Below are positions 8,289-19,879 of a stretch of DNA of 64,000 nt, in pieces. The notes beneath the pieces are model-generated. The model was not told the DNA's origin and ran no database searches. It was given only the letters and a program-made list of their open reading frames with translations. Source of the stretch: Phycisphaeraceae bacterium (GTDB lineage Bacteria; Planctomycetota; Phycisphaerae; Phycisphaerales; Phycisphaeraceae); NCBI GenBank assembly GCA_029260615.1, contig JAJDCX010000049.1:20971-84970 (forward strand), read 5' to 3'. The position numbers were made by a program, and so were the translations under genes. Every line of letters begins with the position of its first letter. Within the stretch, counting starts at the first letter, position 1.

Positions 8289-9722
8289 ATGCTCAACGAA
8301 ACTTACCCCTACTACCTAGCGAACGAGCCCAAGCAGCCCAACGTCGATCTCCCGGTGAAAGATAAATACACCGGCGAGGTCGCTGCGAGCGCGGCGCTGG
8401 CCGACGCGGAGGCTATCGAACAGGCAATCGCAGCCGCCACGGAAGCCGCCGAACCGATGCGTCGGCTCAAGGCGTATGAACGCCAGGCGGTGCTGGACCA
8501 CTGCGTGCAACGATTCCGAGAACGCTTCGATGAGCTGGCGTATGCCTTGTGTGTCGAAGCGGGCAAACCCATCAAGGATTCCAGGGGCGAGGTCACCCGC
8601 CTGATTGACACATTCCGCGTCGCCGCAGAAGAGTCGACTCGGATCGCCGGCGAAGTGATCCCCATGGATATCTCGGCACGGGCAGCGAACTACAGTGGTA
8701 TGACCAAACGTGTCCCGGTTGGTCCCTGCTCATTCATCACGCCGTTTAATTTTCCCCTGAACCTGGTAGCACACAAGATCGCCCCGGCGATCGCGGCGGG
8801 CTGCCCGTTTGTGCTCAAGCCCGCCCCCGACACGCCGATCGGCGCCCTTATCATCGGCGAAATCCTGGCCGAGACAGATTTGCCCAGAGGCGCGTTCTCA
8901 ATCCTACCGACCACCAACGAACTCGCCGCACCCTTAATCGAAGATGACCGGATCAAACTGCTTTCGTTCACCGGTTCGGCCGTAGGCTGGGAACTGCGAG
9001 CGAAGGCGGGCAAGAAAAAAATCATGCTCGAACTGGGAGGCAACGCCGCCTGCATCGTCGATGAAGACATCACCGGCGAACACCTCAATGACGCCGTGAA
9101 CCGCATGGTCATCGGTGCGTTTTACCAATCCGGGCAGAGCTGCGTCAGCGTGCAGCGGGTTCTGGTGCATGAAGCGGTGTACGACGAATTTCGGCAGAAG
9201 TTTGTAGCCGCATCCAAGGCACTCAAGGCCGGGGACCCCAAAGACGAAGACACCTTCATCGGGCCGATGATCTCGCAGAAAGCCGCCAAGCGTCTTAAAG
9301 GCTGGATCAACAAGGCGGTGGACGGCGGCGCAAAACTGCTGTGCGGCGGCGGGCGAGAGGGCTCGGTATTGCAAGCCATCGTGCTCGAGGACGTGCCCAG
9401 TGATCGGGCGATCTGGTGCCGAGAAGCATTCGGCCCGGTCGCGGTGCTGAAAAAATTCAGCGACTTCGACGAGGCTCTGAAGATAGTCAACGACAGCCCG
9501 TTCGGCCTGCAGGCCGGGGTGTTCACACGCGATCTCTACAAAGCCCACAAAGCCTGGGACGAATTGGAAGTCGGTGGCGTCATCATCGGGGACATCCCAA
9601 GCTGGCGTGTCGATCACATGCCTTACGGCGGAGTCAAAGCCAGCGGCCTTGGGCGCGAAGGTATCCGTTACGCAATCCAGGAGATGACCGAGCTACGCCT
9701 GATGGTAATCCGCACGCCATAG
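8289..9722 (+). CDS. Aldehyde dehydrogenase family protein
   Basis: NAD(P)-dependent oxidation of an aldehyde to the acid (or CoA ester); substrate not known. 477 residues, full length for the superfamily. Seen: oxyanion asparagine N153 in PFNFP, cofactor lysine K177 (VLKPAP), general base E248 in LELGGN, and catalytic cysteine C285 in SGQSCVSVQR; the C-terminal MPYGGVKASGLGREG motif is also present. The SGQSC context with QR following resembles the lactaldehyde, phosphonoacetaldehyde and ALDH-F21-like branch more than betaine or succinate-semialdehyde enzymes. It follows gdhA by 65 bases on the same strand, possibly in the same operon. GGAG lies 12 bases ahead of the ATG. Family certain, substrate open. 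Confidence 0.88.
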   Translation: MLNETYPYYLANEPKQPNVDLPVKDKYTGEVAASAALADAEAIEQAIAAATEAAEPMRRLKAYERQAVLDHCVQRFRERFDELAYALCVEAGKPIKDSRGEVTRLIDTFRVAAEESTRIAGEVIPMDISARAANYSGMTKRVPVGPCSFITPFNFPLNLVAHKIAPAIAAGCPFVLKPAPDTPIGALIIGEILAETDLPRGAFSILPTTNELAAPLIEDDRIKLLSFTGSAVGWELRAKAGKKKIMLELGGNAACIVDEDITGEHLNDAVNRMVIGAFYQSGQSCVSVQRVLVHEAVYDEFRQKFVAASKALKAGDPKDEDTFIGPMISQKAAKRLKGWINKAVDGGAKLLCGGGREGSVLQAIVLEDVPSDRAIWCREAFGPVAVLKKFSDFDEALKIVNDSPFGLQAGVFTRDLYKAHKAWDELEVGGVIIGDIPSWRVDHMPYGGVKASGLGREGIRYAIQEMTELRLMVIRTP

Positions 9723-9799
9723 GTTAAACCTTATCAGACGCAACAGATCAACACTCCGACCGCACGACAACCGATATATATTTAGCCGATAGATTCATA

Positions 9800-12487
<2,688 letters not shown>

Positions 12488-12520
12488 GCTATTAGCCTTT
12501 AGCTGTTAGCCATTAGCTTG
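12488..12520. repeat. Short TTAGC-rich direct repeat tract
   Basis: The spacer between the glycosidase and PAC2 genes contains TTAGC four times at 6-8 base intervals (TATTAGCC, TTTAGCTG, TTAGCCA, TTAGC). This is a short low-complexity repeat of the kind scattered between genes in this window; no function is apparent. Confidence 0.45.
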
Positions 12521-12559
12521 GTATTCTGAACCGATACCCCAACCCCGATACCCGACTTC

Positions 12560-13429
12560 ATGAAACCCCAGCCGCTACATTACGACGAACTGCCGAAGAT
12601 GCCCGATGCCCGGATGGTGTTGGCGTTGGACGGGTGGATGGATGGCGGCGAGGTCTCCACCGGAACCTTGGGCTGGTTGATTGAACAACTGGATGCCCAA
12701 GAAATCGCCCACATGGAGCCGGACCCCTTCTACCTGGTCAACTTCCCCGGGTCGATGGAGGTCACCGCGATGTTCCGCCCGCATGTGAATATCGAAGAAG
12801 GCCAGATCGTCGAGTATCAGGAGCCAACAAACACGTTCCACATCTCAAAGGAACACAACCTGATTCTCTTCCAGGGTGAAGAGCCGAACAACGCCTGGCA
12901 GCTCTACACCGATTGCGTATTCCACGTCGCTAAGAAGATCGGGGTCAAATCGATCTACTTCATCGGCAGCTTCGGCGGAGCCGTACCCCACACCCGAGAG
13001 CCACGACTGTTCGCCACCGTGTCCGGACCCGATATCAAACCCGGGCTTGAAACACTTGGGATCAATTTCAGCAACTACGAGGGCCCCGCCAGCGTCGCCA
13101 CACACATGCTCACCCGCGTCCAAGATGCGGGGATGACCATGGCGAACCTCTCAGCGGAGATCCCAGCCTACATCGAAGGCATCAACGCCAAGAGCATCGA
13201 GGCCGTCGCACGCAAGCTCGCTGCGATCCTCGACCTGTCCCTGAACTTCGACAAGCTTCGCAAGACCAGCGACCGCTGGGAAAAACGCCTGACCAAGGCG
13301 GTGAGCAAAAAAGATGAGCTGCTCGAACACATCCAGAAGCTCGAAGAAGACTACGACCACGAGGTCTTCGACACCCTGATGCCCGACCTCAAAGCCTTCT
13401 TAAAGAAGCAGGGTGTGCGTCTGGATTGA
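12560..13429 (+). CDS. PAC2 family protein
   Basis: 289 residues of the PAC2 fold, related to archaeal and actinobacterial proteasome-assembly-chaperone-like proteins; biochemical role in bacteria without a proteasome is unclear. Seen: ALDGWMDGGEVS near the start, an NFPG segment, then IYFIGSFGGAVPHTREPRLFATVSG and an EGPASVATHML motif, the typical order. The last 60 residues are charged and helical (coiled-coil-like KKDELLEHIQKLEEDYDHE). The gene is preceded by about 70 bases that contain four copies of TTAGC and ends just before the terminator of the facing tRNA gene. Start ATG at 12560 agrees with the conserved beginning; no strong ribosome site is visible. Confidence 0.82.
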   Translation: MKPQPLHYDELPKMPDARMVLALDGWMDGGEVSTGTLGWLIEQLDAQEIAHMEPDPFYLVNFPGSMEVTAMFRPHVNIEEGQIVEYQEPTNTFHISKEHNLILFQGEEPNNAWQLYTDCVFHVAKKIGVKSIYFIGSFGGAVPHTREPRLFATVSGPDIKPGLETLGINFSNYEGPASVATHMLTRVQDAGMTMANLSAEIPAYIEGINAKSIEAVARKLAAILDLSLNFDKLRKTSDRWEKRLTKAVSKKDELLEHIQKLEEDYDHEVFDTLMPDLKAFLKKQGVRLD

Positions 13430-13458
13430 TCGGGGAACACACCGATCAGGCAAGCCCC

Positions 13459-13488
13459 AAAAAGAAAAACCCCGGCGGGAACCGGGGG
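13459..13488 (-). terminator. Rho-independent terminator downstream of tRNA-Gln
   Basis: On the minus strand a GC stem CCCCGG...CCGGGG with a small loop is followed by TTTTTCTTTTT (complement of 13459-13469). It lies 25 bases beyond the tRNA 3' end and so ends the tRNA transcript. It also faces the 3' end of the PAC2 gene. Confidence 0.85.
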
Positions 13489-13513
13489 AGCTTCAACTCT
13501 ACGAGTTTTCAAA

Positions 13514-13585
13514 TTGGCCCACAGGGACTCGAACCCCGACTAAGTGGATCAGAACCACTCGTGCTACCAATTACACCATGGGCCA
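13514..13585 (-). tRNA. tRNA-Gln, anticodon CUG
   Basis: 72-base cloverleaf on the minus strand. The acceptor stem pairs TGGCCCA (5', complement of 13579-13585) with TGGGCCA, discriminator A at 13514. The anticodon arm is GTGG-TTCTGAT-CCAC, giving anticodon CTG (plus-strand 13550-13552), which reads CAG. The T arm GGGG-TTCGAGT-CCCT is intact (one end-pair is a G-T). D loop TAATTGGTAGCA is standard. CCA is not encoded. A terminator follows directly. Confidence 0.95.
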
Positions 13586-13672
13586 AGGTGCAGGGCAGAT
13601 CGCCCAGTTACTACGGCGGAGATGCTAAGGCTGGGCCCCCCCGGCGTCAAGGTCCGCCCCGGCGAAGCCCCC

Positions 13673-14350
13673 CTATTCCGTGTCAGTCGCGGTCAAACCC
13701 AGTCGCACAATCAACTGGGCCAACGGCACCTGGTCCAGTGAATCCAGAATCAGGTCAGCGTGGTCAAACGACTGGTAGCCGGTCATCGAGGTGGGAATAG
13801 CAACGGCAAACATGTCCGCGGCCTTGGCGGCGGTGATCCCCAGAGCCGAGTCTTCAAGCGCCAACGTGCATTGAGGCGGGACGCCTAGTGCTACACAGGC
13901 GTGCAGGTACGGATCGGGGTCGGGCTTGTGCTTGTCGGTGTCTTCGCTGCAGGTCGTGTGGTCAAAGAAATCAAACAACCCCAAACGCTTCAAGTGTCCA
14001 TCCACCCACCGGTGGGTTGAACCCGACGCCACCGCCAACTTCAACCCCATCTCCCTGGCATCTTCAATCAATCGCTGGACCCCGGGCTGGATCGGCTGCG
14101 CCTCTAAAAGCCTGGCAACGATTTCCCGGTACTCCTTAATCAACTTGTCGATGTCTAAGTCACGCCCCAACTCGGCGGCGAGCCGGCGGGGGAACAGATC
14201 GGTCTTCACCGGCTTGCCCATCACGTCCAGCCAAGCCTGCACCGGAAGCTCGCGACCCAAAGACGCATACACATCCCGCCACGCCTCGTATTGAGGGCGT
14301 TCGGTTTCGAGGATCAACCCGTCGAAGTCTAAGACGATAGCTTCGATCAT
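13673..14350 (-). CDS. HAD-superfamily hydrolase (beta-phosphoglucomutase-like)
   Basis: 225 residues, cytoplasmic HAD subfamily I phosphatase or phosphomutase. Seen: motif I DFDGLILETE (nucleophile D8 and D10), cap helices, motif II SGSTHRWV, a lysine in DKHKPDPDPYL (motif III) and motif IV LEDSALGITAAKAADM. Position 6 of motif I is LIL rather than VIVD, which is common in the phosphatase-like members. It overlaps the upstream rpe gene by 4 bases (ATGA type), so the two are translationally coupled; together with rpe this suggests sugar-phosphate metabolism or repair. Substrate unknown. Confidence 0.85.
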   Translation of the reverse strand: MIEAIVLDFDGLILETERPQYEAWRDVYASLGRELPVQAWLDVMGKPVKTDLFPRRLAAELGRDLDIDKLIKEYREIVARLLEAQPIQPGVQRLIEDAREMGLKLAVASGSTHRWVDGHLKRLGLFDFFDHTTCSEDTDKHKPDPDPYLHACVALGVPPQCTLALEDSALGITAAKAADMFAVAIPTSMTGYQSFDHADLILDSLDQVPLAQLIVRLGLTATDTE

Positions 14351-15054
14351 GCCCCGGCGGCCTTCATAGCGACGATGACTTTCGCGCGGTCGTCGCTACC
14401 GAATAACGCCGAAGCGGTCACAATCACGTCCGCGCCTGCCGCTACGGCATTGGGCGTGGTTTCAATGTTGAGTCCGCCGTCCATCTCGATCCGCGTCCCG
14501 GGACCGGTGCGCTCTTTAAGCCAGCGGGTTTTCTCTAGAACGTCCGTGATGAACACCTGACCCGATCGCCCGGGGTTCACACTCATCACCAGCGCCAGAT
14601 CCAGATCACCCAGATGTGGGCCCATCCCCTGCTCCAACTGGTCGATCGTGGTCGGCGGGTTCACAACCATGCCCGGCGACATCCCCGCAGCACGGATGCG
14701 CTTAATCAACTCCCCGGCATCGACACCGCCGGGGCGCATCGGCTTGCAGACCTCGACATGGAACGCAAACAAGTCAGCGCCCGCCTGGGCAAACGAATCC
14801 ACATAATCCCCCGGCCGCTCGACCATCAGGTGGACATCCAAAAACACCTCCGGGAAGTGCCGACGGACCCCACGGATCATGTCCGCACCCATCGTCAGGT
14901 TCGGGACAAAGTGCCCGTCCATCACATCGATATGCAACAGGTCCGCCCCCTTGCCTAAAACATCTCGGCAGTCCTCGGCCATCGCACCGAAATCCGCGGA
15001 CAGGATCGAAGCGGCGACCAATGGTTGGCTAGGCGGCTGGGTAATGTCAAGCAT
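14347..15054 (-). CDS. rpe: Ribulose-phosphate 3-epimerase
   Basis: Interconverts ribulose 5-phosphate and xylulose 5-phosphate in the pentose phosphate pathway. 235 residues, TIM barrel. Seen: AASILSADF at the start, HIDVMDGHFVPNLTMG with the metal-binding histidine and catalytic aspartate, FLDVHLMVE, the MSVNPGRSGQVF loop (usually MTVNPGFGGQ, so slightly divergent), IEMDGGLN and a C-terminal phosphate-binding ASALFGSDD. Coupled by a 4-base overlap to the HAD phosphatase. The upstream beta-barrel-type gene ends 33 bases ahead of it, so the three may be cotranscribed. Confidence 0.93.
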   Translation of the reverse strand: MLDITQPPSQPLVAASILSADFGAMAEDCRDVLGKGADLLHIDVMDGHFVPNLTMGADMIRGVRRHFPEVFLDVHLMVERPGDYVDSFAQAGADLFAFHVEVCKPMRPGGVDAGELIKRIRAAGMSPGMVVNPPTTIDQLEQGMGPHLGDLDLALVMSVNPGRSGQVFITDVLEKTRWLKERTGPGTRIEMDGGLNIETTPNAVAAGADVIVTASALFGSDDRAKVIVAMKAAGA

Positions 15055-15087
15055 GGGGGCATGATAACGGGTTGAGGCGGCTGGGGG

Positions 15088-16071
15088 TCAGAACCGACTG
15101 GTGACCGCGACACGGACATACGGCTCATCACTGATATCCCGGACGGTGTCGGTGTCACGCACATCAAAGCCGCGGGTGAACTCCTGGTTAAAGGCGTACC
15201 CGCAGGCAACACGGACCTCAACCCCGGGGAAGCTGTCCCCCTCTCGGCCTCGCCAGACCACGCCCCCCTCAATGCGCTGCTGCGCAAACAGCAACCGGCG
15301 GTTGGAACGATCAGAATCAACCTTGTAAGCATTGAGGCTGTTCTCAAAGCTGGCGTAAACCCACCAAGGCTCCGCCAGCTCGTATTCGATCAGAGCGTTG
15401 ATCGTGGTCGGGATGAAATAAGTTGCTCTCAGGGTCGTGCGGCCGTTGGGTTTCCATGTGATGCTGCTGGCGGGGAAGCCCAGCGTGTAGGTCGTCTGGT
15501 CATCGAGCCGGTCGTAGTAGATGAATCCCGGGAGCGGGATGTCCGGGAAGATCGTGCGGTTGCCGTTGTAGTCGAGGATGAATTTGTAACCCCGACCTTC
15601 ACCCAGACTCCGCGTCGCGATCAGGTCAGCCAGCCCGTAGTAGGCGCTGCCATCCCCAAAGGCGTTGTCCCCCGCGTAGCCCCCGCCGAGGATGATTTGC
15701 AACGTCGTGTCCTGATCGACCTCAAATACCATCGACCCGGCGAACGAAACATCGACCAGCCGTTGCGGCAGCGCCGTATCGGGGCTATGAATATCCAGTC
15801 GGTGCGCACCGATCGCCATGCTCGGCGAAAGGATGTCCGATGGGTCCAAACGCCACCGCCCCGCAGCCTGATAACGCGATAGCCGAACATCCATCCCGGT
15901 CTGGTCGGTGTCCCCCTCGGACTGACCCCAGACATCAACCGCAACCTCCACCGCGCGATCCTGGGCCCAAGGATTCGCCAGCATCGTCGATGCCGTCTGC
16001 CCGAAAACTAGTGACGTGAATAACCCGGTAACGATTAGGCTAAACATGGGAGCGCATAGTTTGATATTCAA
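15088..16071 (-). CDS. Outer-membrane beta-barrel-like protein, DUF6268-like
   Basis: 327 residues with a signal peptide (LIVTGLFTSLVFG-Q, cleavage near residue 25). The mature protein consists of alternating amphipathic strands, contains PLPGFIYYDRLDDQTTYTLG and PASSITWKP, and ends with the barrel-type terminus VRVAVTSRF (C-terminal Phe). The central blocks agree with DUF6268 proteins, which are planctomycete and bacteroidete outer-membrane proteins of unknown role; that match is from memory and moderate. No ligand-binding residues are recognisable. Start at 16071 gives a clean signal sequence. Just upstream is AT-richer DNA carrying the Abi-type gene. Confidence 0.6.
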   Translation of the reverse strand: MNIKLCAPMFSLIVTGLFTSLVFGQTASTMLANPWAQDRAVEVAVDVWGQSEGDTDQTGMDVRLSRYQAAGRWRLDPSDILSPSMAIGAHRLDIHSPDTALPQRLVDVSFAGSMVFEVDQDTTLQIILGGGYAGDNAFGDGSAYYGLADLIATRSLGEGRGYKFILDYNGNRTIFPDIPLPGFIYYDRLDDQTTYTLGFPASSITWKPNGRTTLRATYFIPTTINALIEYELAEPWWVYASFENSLNAYKVDSDRSNRRLLFAQQRIEGGVVWRGREGDSFPGVEVRVACGYAFNQEFTRGFDVRDTDTVRDISDEPYVRVAVTSRF

Positions 16072-16121
16072 GCTTCACCTCTTTAACTCTTGCGTGCATG
16101 TAAACATTGACACCAAAATTA

Positions 16122-16817
16122 CTATTCACTTACTTCGGAAATGGATCGAATCAATGCTCTCGCCTCAACCAACCCTTTGCCATGTACATGGGGGAAACGA
16201 TCCACTGCGCAAGCGAATGTTTGTAGCGTTGGATTGATCCACCCCGTTGCTTCGATGATCTCTGTATGTACACGGGGTAATTCTTGAAGATGAATAATAC
16301 GTTCGTGATGAAAGACCCGATTCCTTAGTTTACGAATGTCGTTAAAGCGACTGCTGAGGATACGGCGTGTACGAGCATATGCTGGCAGATATGGAAATGC
16401 GGGCTTTAACAGCTTTGGCCACAAGACATGGTCATAACGGCTATTTAATAGGCTGGTCCAAAACCCGAAGTTAAGCTCAGCAACAATCCTGCCCGCTTCG
16501 AGTGGTTTCTTCCAGCGATGGAGGGCGGCCTTAGCACCTTCTACCGCTTGCAACTCATGTTTATGCAATGAAACTTTGGCAGAATCGAACCACATCTCAT
16601 CGTGATATGCTCGGCAGGCCGCTTGATGAATTGTATTCCGTAATGCTACTTCCAGAGTTTGAAGTGTAGGGTATAGAGCTTCGGCCAACATCACATTCCA
16701 ACAATACCTAGCGATAGCCTCCAGATCGCCACCATCATCCGCCCGCCGGTAAACTTCCAACCTTGCCGGCGAAACCACATCCCTAAAATTGTCGAAAAAA
16801 CTCGTTTGCTTAGTCAA
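16122..16817 (-). CDS. Abi_2 / AbiD-F-like abortive-infection protein (HEPN fold)
   Basis: 231 residues. Abi-family proteins are HEPN-type RNases linked to phage abortive infection. Seen: an early RYCWNVMLAEALYPTLQTLEVALRN segment and the signature LRNRVFHHERI near residue 170 (R-x4-6-H type), which is the presumed active site. The gene is visibly AT-richer than its neighbours, suggesting transfer. The only plausible start is a TTG at 16815-16817, with no ribosome site; a palindromic AGTATACT lies 9 bases upstream (16826-16833), so a leaderless transcript is possible. No second toxin-antitoxin or defence gene adjoins. Family moderate to strong; defence function is inference. Confidence 0.7.
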   Translation of the reverse strand: MTKQTSFFDNFRDVVSPARLEVYRRADDGGDLEAIARYCWNVMLAEALYPTLQTLEVALRNTIHQAACRAYHDEMWFDSAKVSLHKHELQAVEGAKAALHRWKKPLEAGRIVAELNFGFWTSLLNSRYDHVLWPKLLKPAFPYLPAYARTRRILSSRFNDIRKLRNRVFHHERIIHLQELPRVHTEIIEATGWINPTLQTFACAVDRFPHVHGKGLVEARALIRSISEVSE

Positions 16818-16833
16818 GATAGCCGAGTATACT
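16806..16833 (+). promoter_or_regulatory. Candidate sigma-70 promoter for a small RNA
   Basis: TTGCTT (16806-16811), 16-base spacer, TATACT (16828-16833). The expected start is about 16840, immediately ahead of a terminator-like structure, with no coding region in between. The -35 overlaps the start codon of the oppositely oriented Abi gene. Confidence 0.35.
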
Positions 16834-16839
16834 ATTATT

Positions 16840-16897
16840 GCCGTCCCCGGTACCTCCTCTCCCAGCCTTGAGCTGGTGATGTGGCCGGGGTTTTTTT
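16840..16897 (+). ncRNA. Candidate small RNA ending in an intrinsic terminator
   Basis: From about 16840 the plus strand folds into an outer stem CCCCGG (845-850) / CCGGGG (885-890), with an inner hairpin CCAGC-CTTGA-GCTGG (862-876), followed by seven T residues (891-897). The 3' side of the outer-loop entrance carries ACCTCCTCT (852-860), complementary to a Shine-Dalgarno core. No plus-strand gene ends here, so the terminator needs its own transcript, and the promoter-like site at 16806-16833 would supply one of about 58 bases. Alternatively it is a stray terminator left by a deleted gene. Confidence 0.4.
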
Positions 16898-16967
16898 ATG
16901 CCACGAATCCGTGGCGGAATTAAGGTGTTTATTTTAAAACACTTACGGGCGCCGCCAGCTTAAACCA

Positions 16968-18167
16968 TCAAGCTTTCTCGTCCAGCAACTCAACGCTGGC
17001 GAATTTCTTGCCCTCAAGCATCTCCAGGCTCGCCCCGCCACCGGTGCTGACGTGGCTGACCTGCTCAGCAAACCCGAGCTGCTCGACTGCGGCGGCGCTG
17101 TCGCCCCCACCAATAATACTGGTCGCCCCGCCCCCGGATACATCGGCGATGGCCTGTGCCACGGCCTGGGTGCCCGCATCGAACGGGGGCATCTCGAAGA
17201 CCCCCATCGGACCGTTCCAGACAACCGTTTTGGCATTTTTAACCACGTCACAAAACAACTCGATAGACTTGGGCCCGATGTCCAAGCCCTCGTAGCCGTC
17301 GGGGATATCGCCAGCGACCATCTGCTTTTTACAGTCGCCAGAAAAAGCATCCCCACAGTGGGTATCGATCGGAAGCACGAGTTTGTCGCCGCCGAGTTCA
17401 AGTATCCGCTTGGCCATATCGACCCGGTCCTTCTCGACCAGGCTGTTGCCGACCTTCTTGCCCTGTGCCAGAAAGAAGGTGTACGCCATCGCCCCGCCGA
17501 TGAGTACCTTGTCACAGATCTTCAGGAGGTTCTCGATAACGGTGATTTTGTCCGAAACCTTCGCCCCGCCGAGGATCGCGACGAAGGGGTGCTCCGGGGT
17601 GCTGACGGTGTCGGCGAGGTACTTGATTTCTTTCTCAACAAGGAACCCACAGACCGCAATTTTCCCCGCCGCATTCATCGCCTTAGGCACAGCAACCATC
17701 GAGGCGTGCTCGCGGTGACAAGTCCCAAAAGCGTCGTTGCAATAAATGTCCCCGAACCCCGCCAACGTCTGGGCAAAATCCGCATCCCCCTTCTTCTCAG
17801 CCTTGGCGAAGCGGAGGTTCTCTAGGACCAGCACCTGCCCAAGTTCAAGTGACAGGGCCTGGCTGCGGGCGTCTTCGCCGATGGTATCGGTCGCGAACTG
17901 CACATCCATCTTCAGTAGCTCGCCCAGGCGATCCGCAGCGGGCTTGAGGCTGAACGCCGTCTCCGGGCCATCCCCCTTGGGCCTGCCCAAGTGACTCATC
18001 AACACCAACGACCCCCCGCCATCTAAAACACTCGTGATCGACGGCAGGGCCATCCGTATCCGCCTGTCATCACTGATCTTCCCGTCCTGTAAAGGGACAT
18101 TGAAATCGACTCGCATCAATACGCGCTTGCCAGCCACATCAGCGTCGGCAATCGTCTTCTTAGGCAT
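16968..18167 (-). CDS. pgk: Phosphoglycerate kinase
   Basis: Transfers phosphate from 1,3-bisphosphoglycerate to ADP in glycolysis; cytoplasmic. 399 residues, standard length. Seen: [12 protein letters not shown], the MSHLGRPKG substrate loop, the basic-patch [12 protein letters not shown], hinge-region [11 protein letters not shown] and the nucleotide loop [15 protein letters not shown], with [14 protein letters not shown] near the end. Nothing is missing. It stands alone: the neighbour at its 5' side is divergent (ygfZ-like) across 262 bases, and the 3' side holds a weak AT-rich hairpin (16928-16945) and the small-RNA candidate. Confidence 0.95.
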   Translation of the reverse strand: MPKKTIADADVAGKRVLMRVDFNVPLQDGKISDDRRIRMALPSITSVLDGGGSLVLMSHLGRPKGDGPETAFSLKPAADRLGELLKMDVQFATDTIGEDARSQALSLELGQVLVLENLRFAKAEKKGDADFAQTLAGFGDIYCNDAFGTCHREHASMVAVPKAMNAAGKIAVCGFLVEKEIKYLADTVSTPEHPFVAILGGAKVSDKITVIENLLKICDKVLIGGAMAYTFFLAQGKKVGNSLVEKDRVDMAKRILELGGDKLVLPIDTHCGDAFSGDCKKQMVAGDIPDGYEGLDIGPKSIELFCDVVKNAKTVVWNGPMGVFEMPPFDAGTQAVAQAIADVSGGGATSIIGGGDSAAAVEQLGFAEQVSHVSTGGGASLEMLEGKKFASVELLDEKA

Positions 18168-18429
18168 CGGTCTCTCCGCGTAGTAAAAAAAGAATCCAAG
18201 GGCTGAATACCAGAGCAGTCATAATAGTCCGCAGCCACCGTCATTCAACCCCATGTGCAAAAATAATTATCCACACACTCAACACGGATTTGCCTTGTAC
18301 TAGGCTAACCAAATCCCAAAAGCCGGGGTACACAGGATCCAGAGGAATCCAAAAAGGGATTGGTAATAAGTCCCGTAGCAGCCTAGAGTCATGCCCCGTT
18401 ATGATTGCCCGACAAAACAGGATTTTGAC

Positions 18430-19668
18430 ATGACTCATACACAGCCCCTTCACGACATCCAGACCAACGCCGGGGCCGAATTTATCGGTTACGGGCCCGA
18501 CGAGTCCGGGGCCGTCGAGGTCGCCCAGGCCTTTGGCCACTACGAGGCCGAATACGCCGCCATACGCCAACGGGTCGGCCTGATGCACCTGCCACACCGG
18601 GCCGTACTCCGATTCACCGGCAACGACCGCCAGGACTTCCTGCACCGGATGCTCACCCAGGACATCAACCCCCTCAAGGGCGGCTCAACCGTCCGATCCT
18701 TTCAGCTCAACCAAAAAGGCCGGGTCATCGCCGATATCATCGTCCACCACGGCGACGAAGACACCTGGCTTGAGATGGACCGCTTCGACCTCCCAGCCGT
18801 CCGCGAGATGTACGAGTCACACCTGTTTGTGGACGACGTCACCCTCGAAGACTGGACCGACCAACGCACCGCACTGGCCCTGCACGGCCCGTCATCGATC
18901 GACCTGCTTCGCACCGTCTGCGAAGAAGACCCGCAACCGATGGCCGACATGCCCGGCACCCACCATGTGCTGACTCTCGCGGGGACCAGGGTGACGGTAT
19001 ACCGATGGGACACCTGCGGCGTCATGGGTTTTGGCCTCTGGGTTCCAACCGAACAAGAAGCGGAGGTGTATCAATCACTGCTTAGCGCTTCTGGCTATGA
19101 GTTAGATCAACCGGATGCCCAGACAGACCCCATCGCCGCCGCCGAGTTCGCCCAACGCCGACGCGCAAGCCTCCGTGGGCGCCCGATCGGTTGGTCTGCA
19201 TTTAACACCGCACGGATCGAAGCCGGCTCACCCATCTTCCACATCGACTTCGGACACGACTCGCTCCCAGGTGAGTCCGGCATGCTCGATGAGGCCGTCA
19301 GCTTCACCAAGGGCTGCTACCTCGGCCAGGAAATCGTCGCACGGATGAAGAGCCTCGGCCACCCCAAGCGCGTGCTAGTCGGCCTGCGTGTCCAAGGCGA
19401 TCAACTCCCCGTCGCCGGCGCACAAGTCACCGAGCCCGTGAAAGACAACACCGACACAGACACAAACTCACCCACCGCGACACACAAGATCATCGGCGGG
19501 GTGACAAGCTCAGCCATCTCTCCGCTGCTTGGGAACACCCCCGTCGTATTCGCCGTGATGAAGTGGGGCCACCACACGCCCGGCACATCCGTGCTCGTCC
19601 CAGCCGAGGGCGGGCTTGTGAAGGCCGACGTCCAAGGCCTTGCGTTCCTAACCCCCCCAGCAGGGTAA
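18430..19668 (+). CDS. ygfZ: YgfZ/GcvT-domain folate-binding protein
   Basis: 412 residues. YgfZ-family proteins bind folate and support maintenance of iron-sulphur enzymes; they descend from the aminomethyltransferase fold. Seen: RFTGNDRQDFLHRMLTQDI, FQLNQKGRVIADI, and the diagnostic K-G-C-Y-L-G-Q-E at residues 294-301, which contains the functional cysteine. The Met at 18430 was preferred to one 13 codons earlier because it begins the alignable part. A family role in Fe-S repair fits a window rich in Fe-S membrane enzymes, but that link is inference. A glycine-cleavage T protein is less likely because of the KGCYLGQE motif. Confidence 0.85.
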   Translation: MTHTQPLHDIQTNAGAEFIGYGPDESGAVEVAQAFGHYEAEYAAIRQRVGLMHLPHRAVLRFTGNDRQDFLHRMLTQDINPLKGGSTVRSFQLNQKGRVIADIIVHHGDEDTWLEMDRFDLPAVREMYESHLFVDDVTLEDWTDQRTALALHGPSSIDLLRTVCEEDPQPMADMPGTHHVLTLAGTRVTVYRWDTCGVMGFGLWVPTEQEAEVYQSLLSASGYELDQPDAQTDPIAAAEFAQRRRASLRGRPIGWSAFNTARIEAGSPIFHIDFGHDSLPGESGMLDEAVSFTKGCYLGQEIVARMKSLGHPKRVLVGLRVQGDQLPVAGAQVTEPVKDNTDTDTNSPTATHKIIGGVTSSAISPLLGNTPVVFAVMKWGHHTPGTSVLVPAEGGLVKADVQGLAFLTPPAG

Positions 19669-19879
19669 TGGGGGTAACCCCCAGATATAGAGCCGAACCC
19701 GACGTCCAATCCCCGCTGTCTGGGTAGTGTGTCCGATAGTCCTCTGGGAAAAACCCGATGACCGGGGGTGTGGTTTCAGGCACCTGTCCCAGCCCAGCCG
19801 TGTTATCCTGTTGTTGTTGTTTTCGACTGTATCAAGCCGATATTAACTACCGGGAATCTTCACGGAGAAGCGGCTAAAC

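Noticed and set aside
17052..17825. Long open frame on the plus strand opposite pgk
   Set aside because: It is the antisense shadow of a strongly conserved gene with all its catalytic motifs; no family resemblance in the shadow itself.
18391..18429. Earlier start for the YgfZ-like gene
   Set aside because: The 13 extra residues are polar and unlike the family; the Met at 18430 starts closer to the conserved fold.
19650..19690. CCCCC/GGGGG inverted words after the YgfZ-like gene as a terminator
   Set aside because: The pairing is short, and no T-run follows.
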